A stretch of 64,000 nucleotides of DNA, from positions 124,001 through 188,000 of the forward strand of contig NZ_BMQP01000014.1 in assembly GCF_014648175.1 (NCBI RefSeq). Direction: 5' to 3'. Position numbers and translations under genes: made by a program. This DNA comes from Planobispora rosea (GTDB lineage: Bacteria > Actinomycetota > Actinomycetes > Streptosporangiales > Streptosporangiaceae). The notes beneath the pieces were generated by a model. That model had not been told where the DNA came from. It saw only the letters and a program-made list of their open reading frames with translations, and made no database searches. This document shows, in pieces, positions 1 through 8,400 of the stretch; position 1 is the stretch's first letter, and the number at the start of each line of letters is the position of its first letter.

Positions 1-3000
1 CGCAGGCGGCGGGGTCGGTGGGCTCCGGCGCCTGCACGCAGGTGATCACCAGTTCCGCCCCCGAGCCGATCGTGGGGGCCAGCTCCGCCTCGTACCACTT
101 GCGCAGGTCCTCGCCGGTGAGGGCCTTTCCGCCGTTGGGCAGTTTGCCGATCGCCGCCTTGATCTCCAGGCGCTTGGCGCCGACGAAGTCCGCGCCCTGC
201 TGGAGGTCGTGGCCGACCAGGGGCAGCTTCCCGCCGTAGGCGGCGGTGCGCATGCCCGACTCCAGCGCGGTGAGGTAGCGGTCGATGCCGTCGCCCAGGT
301 TGGCCCAGTCCAGCTCCATGTCGGCGGGCAGGGTGGAGAAGTCGAAGGCGGGCAGCTCCAGCCGGTCGATGTCGCCGGGCAGCTTCGCGGTCAGGTCGAA
401 CATCTCGGCCAGCGGGGCGGCCCTGGGCAACCGCAGGACGAGCGCGTGCTTGCCGTCCGCGGTGATCGGGCTGCCGTTGAGGTAGGCGGGCAGCATCGCG
501 CACAGCGCCAGGTCGGTCTCCTCGCGCCGGGGGTCGCGCTCGCACGTGACCGGCTCGCTCGTCTCGTTGAGCGCCAGGTCGAGCCCGGCGAAGAAGTCGG
601 CCGGCGGCACGGCCTCGCCGGGCTCGCCGGCGTAGCGGAGGGTCACGCCGTAGCCGAGCCTGGCCTGCAGCGGGTCGTCGCCCTCCTTGCCGACCGCGAC
701 GGGCAACGGCCCGATGTCGGCCTTGATGGCGCCGTCGAGCTGCGCCCTCGCCTCCAGGCCGAGACTGGAGTCGGTGTCGATGAGCAGGTCACTGGCGGGG
801 TTGAAGTCGCGCTTGAGCGCCACCCGCAGGCCCAGCTGGATCTGGCCGTCGATCGTGGCGTCGAGCGTGCCGGAGCCGACGGCGCCGACCAGGCTGCGCT
901 CCCCGAAGGAGAAACGCAGCGGCTCCTTCAGCGCCGCCTTCTTGTCGTAGGCCAGCCCGAGCCGGAGCCGTCCCTCCTCGTAGCCGATGTTCACCTGCCC
1001 GCCCAGCGCCTTGTCCAGCTCGGCGGCCAGCGCCTGCACGGTGTCCGGCGGGGCGGCGGTCAGCCGGTCGACCGCGTCCCTGAGCGGCGAGCGCAGCGTG
1101 TAGGCGGTGCCCGGTCCGGGGAGGGCCTGGCCGAACGTCGTGGTGAAGGCCATCGTGTGCGTGTCGCAGACGGCCGCGACGATCATCAGCCGGGTACCGA
1201 TGATCACTCCGCGTCCCACGTGCGCCGGGGTGAAGGTACGCGAGGGGTCGGTGACGAAGCCGTTCTGGCTGCCGCAGGCGCCGTTGCCGTAGACGACGCC
1301 GGGACCCGCGCCCATCTCCTCGGCGGCGACCAGGTCGGAGAGGGAACGGCCCAGCAGCGGCAGCTCCGCCGTCATCGCCTCGCCCACCGGTCCGCTGCCC
1401 TTGACCTGGTCGAGCCGGTCGGCCAGCGTGTTCAGCGAGGTGATCAGGGCGCCGAACAGCGCGCGCGGGTTGCCGGGGTCGAAGGCGAACGCCTTGACCT
1501 TGCCGAGCTGGTCGAAGCCGTGGAAGAGCACCGTGTCCGGCGCGGTGATGTCCGGCATCTCCACCTCACCGGTCACCTTGCCGCCGAAGAAGTCCGCCAT
1601 CCCCGGGACGCCCACGGTCAGCCGGGCCCGGGCCGCGGCGTCCACCTGGGACGTCAGGAGCTCTCCCGGGTTGCCCACCAGGCGCTCGAAGAACTGCGTC
1701 AGCCGTACGTCGCCGACATCCTTCAGCGCCACCTTCACCAGGTCACCGCCGCCCCTGCCGGACATGGCGAGGTCTCCGGTGAGCCGTACGCCCAGGTAGC
1801 CGGCGACCGCGTCGACGTCGACCGGGGTGCGCACCGACACACGCGCGCCGAACAGGTCGCGGCCGGTGCGCAGCATGATCCGGTCGGCCGGCCGGGGCAG
1901 CTCGGTCACCACGGTCGAGCTGCCGTCGGGGTTGGTGTGCCGGTAGGGACAGGCTTTCTGCTGGCCGTCGGGCCGGGTGGCGCACGCCTGCCCGGTGGCC
2001 GGGTCGCCGAGGTCGAGCACGACCGTGGCCTCGGCGTGGTAGCCGCGCATCACACCGGCCGTCGAGGTGGCCGCGTTGAGCTGGGCGAGCCCCGCGCGGC
2101 TCGCGAAGGTGTCGCCGAAGACGACCTGGCCGGTCATCGGGTCGGCGGCGGCGATCCGGTACGGCGCGCCGGCCGCGGGCACGCCCCCGCGCCACCCGTC
2201 TCCCGCGATGGTGACGGTGTCGGCGGTGTTGCCGGACACGATGCCGCTGGAGGCGCCCGCGGTGACCGTACGGCCGGTGAACTCCCCGGGCGTCCACTTC
2301 CGGCCGGCGTGCTTGAGGGTCGTGGCCGTGTAGCTGACACCGGTACCGGTACCGCTGCCGGCCTGGCCCGCGGGGTTGAGCGGCTCGGGCGCGGGGTTGA
2401 CCGGACGGTCGATGACGAGCGTGAAGACGATTTTCTTGGTGGCGTCGTCGTAGCCCGCGCCGGCGACCTTGATGATCGCTCCGCCGGGCAGGTTCCGCGC
2501 CTTGCCGAGCGCGGCGAACAGGTCCTGGATCGAGGTGAACGTCGGCTGGCCGGTGGTGCGGTCGACGTTGTCGGCGACGAACTTCTCGATCGCCTCGGAG
2601 ACACGTACCGCGTCGGCCAGGGAGCCGCGCATGAACGGCAGATCCACGTCGCCCTGGCCGCCCTGACCGTTCTGACCGCCCCAGCGGGCGCGCTGCGCGG
2701 CGGTGATCGCGTTGGCCAGGTGGGTCAGGCCGTCGAGCAGATCCTTCGGGGTGAGCGTCTGGAACCGGGCGAGCCGGTCGAGGTCGGGCTGGCTCACACT
2801 CACCTGCGGGCCGCCCGTCGCGAGGTCCGGCCAGCTGACGTCGACGGTCGCGGTGGCCCCCTCGACCTGGGCGCCCGCGAACGGCTGGGCCGTCACGCCC
2901 AGCTTCGCGGTGGCCGAGCCCTTCCTGGCGACGGTGAACAGCCCGGCCGCCGCGCCGTCCGCCCCCAGCTCCCGGAGGTCCAGCCGGCCGTCGCCGTCGG

Positions 3001-3697
3001 GGTCGGTGGAGGTGGAGGTGAGCGTGGAGGTGAAAGCGAGCTGCGAGCCCGCGGACAGGTCGACGCCGAGAATGCCGAAGGCCCCCGTGGGCCGGGCCCC
3101 CGCCGCCAGTCGCCCGTCGGCCTGGACGGTGACCGTGGTGTCCCTGCCCAGCCAGACGGATGTGGTGGCCGGATCGTAGAAGAAGGAGAGCTTCGCGCCG
3201 AGCTTCAGGGTGACGTTCACTCCTCCCGAGGTGACCAGCGAGACCCGGGGCTGGGAACTGCTGACGGACACGGGCCTGTCGGCGACCGTCCTGGTGATCT
3301 CCAGGGTCAGATCGAGGCGTCTGACCTGGCCCTCGGTCCCGGCCTTCGCCAGCAACCGGCCCGAGCGGGACCCGGTGATCGGGTACTCGTCCTTGAGGTC
3401 GGCCAAACTGGTGAGGTCTTCGAGCTGGTCGCGCACCGCCACGTCGAACAGGTCGTTCAGGCCCAGGCCGTGCTCGCCGCCGGGGACCAGGCCGACCAGG
3501 GGCAGTTGCGCCCCCATCGGGCCGAGGGTTTCCAGGCCCTTGCCGACCCGGGCGAAACGCTCGATCGCCGACAGGAAAGCGGTGGTCTCCGCGTCCCGCC
3601 GGACGGCCGCCGCGGCGGCCGTCGGCAGAGCCGGAATCAAACCCGCCAGGAAGCCCAGGACGCACAGGACTCTCAGCAATCGTTGCCTTACCACCAC
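1..3697 (-). CDS. Giant secreted protein of unknown function (C-terminus outside window)
   Basis: The frame stays open from a GTG at 3697 to the window edge, giving at least 1232 residues. It has no ATG start, so it is easily missed. The N-terminus has an arginine-containing n-region, a hydrophobic core and an Ala-rich end, which is a plausible Sec signal peptide of about 30 residues. The rest is rich in Asp, Gly, Leu and Thr with alternating beta-strand-like stretches. It includes a DPDGDGRLDLRE segment like a calcium-binding loop and a cysteine pair region near 2000. No catalytic motif was recognised. Its style resembles giant extracellular repeat proteins, but I cannot name a family. GTG codons at 3697 and 3694 are both possible starts; a G-rich stretch lies just upstream. 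Confidence is high that it is coding and low on function. Confidence 0.8.
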   Translation of the reverse strand, partial: MVVRQRLLRVLCVLGFLAGLIPALPTAAAAAVRRDAETTAFLSAIERFARVGKGLETLGPMGAQLPLVGLVPGGEHGLGLNDLFDVAVRDQLEDLTSLADLKDEYPITGSRSGRLLAKAGTEGQVRRLDLTLEITRTVADRPVSVSSSQPRVSLVTSGGVNVTLKLGAKLSFFYDPATTSVWLGRDTTVTVQADGRLAAGARPTGAFGILGVDLSAGSQLAFTSTLTSTSTDPDGDGRLDLRELGADGAAAGLFTVARKGSATAKLGVTAQPFAGAQVEGATATVDVSWPDLATGGPQVSVSQPDLDRLARFQTLTPKDLLDGLTHLANAITAAQRARWGGQNGQGGQGDVDLPFMRGSLADAVRVSEAIEKFVADNVDRTTGQPTFTSIQDLFAALGKARNLPGGAIIKVAGAGYDDATKKIVFTLVIDRPVNPAPEPLNPAGQAGSGTGTGVSYTATTLKHAGRKWTPGEFTGRTVTAGASSGIVSGNTADTVTIAGDGWRGGVPAAGAPYRIAAADPMTGQVVFGDTFASRAGLAQLNAATSTAGVMRGYHAEATVVLDLGDPATGQACATRPDGQQKACPYRHTNPDGSSTVVTELPRPADRIMLRTGRDLFGARVSVRTPVDVDAVAGYLGVRLTGDLAMSGRGGGDLVKVALKDVGDVRLTQFFERLVGNPGELLTSQVDAAARARLTVGVPGMADFFGGKVTGEVEMPDITAPDTVLFHGFDQLGKVKAFAFDPGNPRALFGALITSLNTLADRLDQVKGSGPVGEAMTAELPLLGRSLSDLVAAEEMGAGPGVVYGNGACGSQNGFVTDPSRTFTPAHVGRGVIIGTRLMIVAAVCDTHTMAFTTTFGQALPGPGTAYTLRSPLRDAVDRLTAAPPDTVQALAAELDKALGGQVNIGYEEGRLRLGLAYDKKAALKEPLRFSFGERSLVGAVGSGTLDATIDGQIQLGLRVALKRDFNPASDLLIDTDSSLGLEARAQLDGAIKADIGPLPVAVGKEGDDPLQARLGYGVTLRYAGEPGEAVPPADFFAGLDLALNETSEPVTCERDPRREETDLALCAMLPAYLNGSPITADGKHALVLRLPRAAPLAEMFDLTAKLPGDIDRLELPAFDFSTLPADMELDWANLGDGIDRYLTALESGMRTAAYGGKLPLVGHDLQQGADFVGAKRLEIKAAIGKLPNGGKALTGEDLRKWYEAELAPTIGSGAELVITCVQAPEPTDPAAC

Positions 3698-3738
3698 AGA
3701 CCCCCATGGCCAGCCCACGACTATTCAGGGAGCTGTCT

Positions 3739-3762
3739 AGTGATCACGACTTGTGGATCACT
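3739..3762. promoter_or_regulatory. Inverted repeat upstream of the giant secreted gene
   Basis: AGTGATC (3739-3745) and GATCACT (3756-3762) form 7-bp arms with a 10-nt spacer, about 45 bp upstream of the GTG start at 3697. This could be an operator for that gene. The evidence is only symmetry and position. Confidence 0.35.
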
Positions 3763-3897
3763 TGGAGATCGGTTGGAGGCTCTCTCCACCCCACCGGTCC
3801 CACGGAGATCGCTCGGCGGCGTCACCCATCCGCCTGCGCACGGCGGACCCTGTCCCGCGGTCCATCGCGCCGGCGGCCGGGTTCACGCACCGATCCG

Positions 3898-4737
3898 TCA
3901 GCGCAGGAACCCCGCCAGCGTCTCCGTGAACCACCCGGGGTCGTCGAGCCAGGGATAGTGACCGCCACCCGGCAGCACGGCCAGCTCGGCCCCGGGGAAC
4001 AGGCCGGCGTACTCGGCGGCCCGCTTCGGCGGGAGCGCCACGTCGTACTCCCCCGCGACGAGCATGACCGGCGCCCGGAGTCGGGCGAGGGCGGATCTGA
4101 CGGCTTCCGGGTCGAAGGCTCCGGCCGAGTAGTAGACGGCCGCCGCGTCCGCGTTCTTCTGGCTCGCTCCCCGGGCGGCATGAGCCTGGGCGGCGGCGTC
4201 CCACCGGCCGTGGAAGAACGGGGTGATCGCCTCCCAGTCGTCCTCCGTGGCCCGGCCCGACCAGATCCGCTCGAACGCGGCGAAGGCACCCGGGAACCAG
4301 GGCTCCCCTCGACGGGGTTCGGCGCACTCCCGGCGGTCCAGGTCCGCGATCTCCAGGTCGACCACCCGCGGGCTGGGAGTGATCAGAACGAGGCGGCCGA
4401 CGCGGTCGGGGTACCGGGCGGCGTACAGGAGGGCGACCGCCGCGCCGGCGGAGTGCCCGGCCAGGTCGAGCCGGTCCAGCCCGAGGTGGACGCGCAGTGC
4501 CTCGACGTCCTCCGCCTGCCGGTCGCACCGGTAGCTCGCCGGGTCCGCCGGGACGGCCGACTCCCCGGTCCCGCGCAGGTCCAGCAGCGCCAGCGGGTGA
4601 CGCGCGGACAGCCCGCCCAGATCACCGAGGTAGGCCGAGGCCTGCATGGGACCACCGGGGACGCACACCAGCGGGCGGCCCTCGCCGGTCCGGTGGTACA
4701 CGAGCCGCGTGCCGTCGGCGCCGTCGAAGATGACCAT
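3898..4737 (-). CDS. Alpha/beta-fold hydrolase (proline iminopeptidase-like)
   Basis: This 279-aa protein has an intact alpha/beta hydrolase triad: the nucleophile elbow GHSAG with Ser96, Asp232 in the GEYD strand end and His260 in GGGHYPW. The oxyanion motif is at PGGP (27-30). The length and the cap region fit the proline iminopeptidase/haloalkane dehalogenase-like group, but the substrate cannot be told. There is no signal peptide, so it is cytoplasmic. A TATGAT box (4744-4749 on the minus strand) ends six bases before the ATG, so the transcript is probably leaderless from its own promoter. A second, stronger minus-strand promoter lies about 420 bp upstream (5165-5193). Confidence 0.88.
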   Translation of the reverse strand: MVIFDGADGTRLVYHRTGEGRPLVCVPGGPMQASAYLGDLGGLSARHPLALLDLRGTGESAVPADPASYRCDRQAEDVEALRVHLGLDRLDLAGHSAGAAVALLYAARYPDRVGRLVLITPSPRVVDLEIADLDRRECAEPRRGEPWFPGAFAAFERIWSGRATEDDWEAITPFFHGRWDAAAQAHAARGASQKNADAAAVYYSAGAFDPEAVRSALARLRAPVMLVAGEYDVALPPKRAAEYAGLFPGAELAVLPGGGHYPWLDDPGWFTETLAGFLR

Positions 4738-4805
4738 GCGGAGATCATATGCGCCGAGATCGGTAAGAGATCGTCAGGAGGTCACACGGCCGGACTGGCG
4801 GAGAT

Positions 4806-5075
4806 CCTGACGGCTGCCTGATCGCCGTCGATCGACCGCGCGTACCGCGCGCCGGCCACGATGCCCACGCCACCTTCGACGCCCGTGTGTTCATCATTCC
4901 CGGCCCTGTCGAGGTCGCCGACCACTTCTTGTGACGGCAGCGCGACCGCGTCCGCAACAGCATCGCCATGGCCGCCCAGGCGGTGTTCCCCACAAGCGGT
5001 TCCACGGCGGCTCCACCGGTCAGATGCGGGAGATGCCATGGAGATGGCGGGTCTTCCTGTCGTGGGCAGCGCGTA
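4806..5075 (+). pseudogene. thg1: Decayed Thg1-type tRNA(His) guanylyltransferase remnant
   Basis: Reading from 4866 gives HATFDARVFIIPGPVEVADHFL, then a TGA at 4932-4934 where the family has Trp, then RQRDRVRNSIAMAAQAVF. Functional Thg1-like proteins have a block very like FDARVF...WRQ.DA.RNSI..AQ..FSHK..HG.ST.QMQEM. After one frame change near 4989 the sequence continues HKRFHGGSTGQMREM, again matching the family. One stop and one frameshift, plus the absence of the N-terminal catalytic palm with its metal-binding aspartates, show that this is a dead C-terminal fragment. Thg1 family enzymes add nucleotides in the 3'-5' direction to tRNA. No intact copy lies in the window. Confidence 0.7.
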
Positions 5076-5129
5076 GGGCAGCCCAAATAAAAGCGGGCGA
5101 TACCCCACAAATCATGCATAAACCAGTGC

Positions 5130-5141
5130 GGGAGCGCTCCC
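5130..5141. promoter_or_regulatory. LacI-family (CelR/CebR-like) operator 1
   Basis: GGGAGCGCTCCC is a perfect 12-bp palindrome. With its flanks it differs at one end base from TGGGAGCGCTCCCA, the box known for the cellobiose-responsive LacI regulators CelR (Thermobifida) and CebR (Streptomyces). It lies about 17-28 bp after the predicted start of the minus-strand promoter at 5165-5193. Confidence 0.65.
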
Positions 5142-5164
5142 ACAACGCCCGGAAAACGCCCCTA

Positions 5165-5193
5165 AAACTAGGGAAGCGGTAGGGGAGTGTCAA
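5165..5193 (-). promoter_or_regulatory. Sigma-70-type promoter, minus strand
   Basis: On the minus strand TTGACA (5193-5188) is followed by exactly 17 nt and TAGTTT (5170-5165), a very good match to the actinobacterial housekeeping consensus. It would transcribe across operator 1, antisense to the Thg1 remnant and on towards the alpha/beta hydrolase. Confidence 0.55.
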
Positions 5194-5297
5194 GAAATCA
5201 GGAAGGCGCCGTATCCACATCCAGCGTAACTATCGGTGTAATCCTCGTGAAACACCAGGCCAGGCGTTTAACCCGCCAGTAATGCCCAAGTAACGCC

Positions 5298-5327
5298 TTG
5301 ACGCGTTCGATCACGGCTACCTACTCT
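5298..5327 (+). promoter_or_regulatory. Sigma-70-type promoter of the NRPS operon
   Basis: TTGACG (5298-5303), an 18-nt spacer and TACTCT (5322-5327) form a good housekeeping promoter. The predicted start of transcription is near 5334, leaving a leader of about 120 nt before the ATG at 5455. Confidence 0.55.
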
Positions 5328-5336
5328 GCTCCGCAG

Positions 5337-5350
5337 TGGGAGCGTTCCCA
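5337..5350. promoter_or_regulatory. LacI-family (CelR/CebR-like) operator 2
   Basis: TGGGAGCGTTCCCA matches the 14-bp CelR/CebR box TGGGAGCGCTCCCA at 13 of 14 positions. It begins only a few bases after the predicted NRPS transcription start, the classic position for a repressor that blocks promoter clearance. Confidence 0.7.
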
Positions 5351-5454
5351 CGACTTCTGGCGGCCCTCGACGGCGACCCCTCGACGGAGAGACGCCCTCC
5401 ATCCCCCACCGCCTCATCCTCGGCGGGTTCGTCCCGACATGAGGGAGAAGAACC

Positions 5455-8400
5455 ATGCTCGACGAGCTGGACTCGCGCGTCGCCGCGTTGAGCCCCGCCA
5501 AGCGCGCCCTGCTGCTCCAGCGGTTGCGCGGTGGTGCCGCCGCGGCGGTCGCGCCGATCCCGCGCCGTCCCGCAGGCGCACCGGCTCCGCTCACGTTCGG
5601 CCAGGAGCGGATCTGGTTCCTCGACCAGCTCGACCCCGGCGACGTGGCGTTCAACATGTGCCTGACACAGCGGTGGCGGGGCAGGCTGGAGCTGGACGCC
5701 CTGCAGAGCGCCGTCACCGCCGTCGTCGGACGGCATGAGAGCCTGCGCACCCGCTTCCGGGCCGAGGACGGCACGCCGGTGCAGGAGGTCGTCCCGGAGG
5801 CCGCCGTACCGGTCGAGTTCCTCGACCACTCCGAGGCGGGGCCGGACGCGCCCGCGCCCGGGGAATGGGCGCGGGCGGCGGTCGCGGCGCGCACCAACAC
5901 CCCCTTCGACCTGGCGCAGGCGCCGCTGCTGCGGGTGAGCGCGCTTCGCCTGGGCGCGGAGGACCACGTGATCTGCGTGGTCTGCCACCACATCGTGGCC
6001 GACGGGGTGTCGCTGAACCACTTCGCCGACGAGCTGGCCGCCCGGTACGGCGCGGGCCCGGCCTACGAGCCGCCCCCGCTGCCCGTGCAGTACCCCGACT
6101 TCGCCGCCTGGCAGCGGGAGCGCCTGACGGAGGAGGCGGTCGGGCGGTCCCTGGCGTACTGGACCGCGCGCCTGGCCGACCCGCCCGTGCTGGAGCTGCC
6201 CACCGACCGGCCCCGGCCGGCCGTGCACTCCTCCCGCGGCGACGTCGTCACGGTCACGCTCGGCGCGGAGCCGGCCGCGGCCCTGGAGGAGCTGGCCTCC
6301 CGGCACGGCGCGACGCTGTTCATGACCCTGCTCGCGGCCTACCAGGCGCTGCTCGCGCGGCACACCGGGCAGGAGGACATCTGCGTCGGATCCCCCGCCG
6401 CGGGACGGGACCGGGTGGAACTGGAGCCGCTCATCGGCTTCTTCCTCAACACCCTGGTGCTCCGCGGCGACCTGTCGGGGGACCCGGCGTTCCACGAGCT
6501 CCTCGACCGCACCCGCACCGCGGTGCTCGACGCCTTCGACCACCAGGACATCCCCTTCGAGCAGGTGATGGGCGAGCTGCGCGTCGAACGCGACCTCAGC
6601 CGCTCCGCGCTGTTCCAGACGATGTTCGTGCTGCACACCCAGAACGAGGGACGGGGCCCCGCGGTCCCCGAATCCCTGAGGGACCGGGGGATCGAAGAGA
6701 TCACCGGATTCGACACCGGTTACACCGCGGCCAAGTTCGACCTGTCCCTCGACGCCTGGCGGACCCCGGACGGGCTGAACCTGGCGTTCGGGTACGCCAC
6801 CGACCTGTTCGACCGCGACACCGTCACCGCCCTCGCCGGGCGCTTCACCCGGCTGCTCGCCGCCGTCGCCGCCGACCCCGGCCTGCGGCTGTCGGAGATC
6901 GACCCGTTGTCCGGGGAGGAGCGCCGGCGGATCCTGGAGTGGAGCGTCAACACCGCGCCGCCCTGCGCGGACACGGTCCCCGGCCTGTTCGCCGCGTCGC
7001 TGGCCGCCCGCCCCGACGCTCCCGCGGTGACCTGCGGCGGTCGCACGCTCACCTACGCCGAGCTGGACGCGCGCGCCGACGCCCTGGCACGGGCGCTGCG
7101 CGCGGCGGGAGCGGGCCCGGAGTCGGTGGTCGCCGTCGCGATGGACCGCTCCCCCGACCTGATCGCGGCCCTGCTGGCCGTCTGGAAGGCCGGCGGCGCC
7201 TATCTGCCGCTCGACCCGGCCTACCCGCCGTCGCGCCAGGCCGCCATGCTCGCCGACAGCGGCGCGCAGGTGGTGCTCACCACCACGGCGCTGCGCGAGC
7301 GCCTGCCGGACGGGCCGTACCGGGTGCTCCGCGTGGACGGCGAGCTGCCCCCGGGCACGCCGGACCCGCTGCCCGCCCCCGATCCCGGCCGCGCCGCCTA
7401 CGTGATCTACACCTCCGGCTCCACCGGACGGCCCAAGGGCGTCGTGGTCGAGCACCGGGCGCTGGCGGCCCGGGTGGGCTGGATGCGGGAGGCGTACGGT
7501 CTCACCCCGGACGACCGGGTGCTGCAGTTCGCCACGGTCAGCTTCGACACCCACGCCGAGGAGGTCTATCCCTGCCTGGCCGCCGGGGCCGCGCTCGTAC
7601 TGCTGCCCGGGGGCGGGGAGTTCCTGCCGGACTTCCTGGCCACGCCGTACGCCAGGGACCTGACCGTGCTCGACCTGCCCACTCCCTACTGGCACGAGCT
7701 GGTCACCGACCTGGAGACCGTGGACTGGCCGCCCGGCCTGCGGCTGACGATCCTCGGCGCCGACCAGGCGCAGGCGGCGGCCGTGACGGCGTGGCACCGG
7801 CACTTCGGCGGCCGGGTGCGCCTGATGAACACCTACGGCCCCACCGAGGCCACGATCATCGCCAGCGCCGCCGAGCTGCGCGCGGGCGACCGGCGCCCGC
7901 CGATCGGCAGGCCCATCGCGGCCACCTCCCTCTACGTGCTGGACGAGCGGCGGCGGCTCGCCCCCGTCGGGGTCCCGGGCGAGCTGTACATCGGCGGGGC
8001 CGGACTGGCCCGCGGCTACCTCGGCCGGCCCGATCTCACCGCCGAGCGCTTCGTCCCCGACCCGTACGGCGGCGGCCGCCTCTACCGCAGCGGCGACCGG
8101 GCCCGCTGGCGGGCCGACGGGGAGCTGGAGTTCCTCGGCCGCGCCGACGACCAGGTCAAGGTGCGCGGCTACCGGATCGAGCCCGGCGAGATCGAGTCCT
8201 GCCTGCTGGCGCATCCCGCGGTCGCCCAGGCCGTGGTCCTCGCCGAACGGGGAAACCTGCTGGCCTACGTGGTCCCGGCGGCCGAGGCGCCGGCAACGGG
8301 CGGCGCCCCGGGGGCCGACATGACCACGGGCGGCGCCCCGGCGGCCGGGGCCGGGCTGGGGCCGGAGCTGCGTGAGCACGTGGCGCGGGCCCTGCCCGCC

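Larger units (their letters stand above)
5076..5454. promoter_or_regulatory. Divergent control region of the NRPS operon
   Basis: This gene-free stretch separates the Thg1 remnant from the NRPS operon. It is less GC-rich than its surroundings and carries a minus-strand promoter, a plus-strand promoter and two near-identical palindromes, listed separately. The Shine-Dalgarno sequence AGGGAGAAG before the first NRPS ATG (5455) is at about 5440-5448. No further ORF in it looks real. Confidence 0.7.

Noticed and set aside
209..3958. A 1249-codon open frame on the plus strand
   Set aside because: It is antisense to the giant secreted gene and shows only Arg/Gly/Val-rich sequence typical of non-coding frames in GC-rich DNA. 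The minus frame has a signal peptide and normal composition.
4782..5108. A 108-codon minus-strand frame between the hydrolase and the NRPS operon
   Set aside because: It is the complement of the Thg1 remnant and shows no family resemblance.
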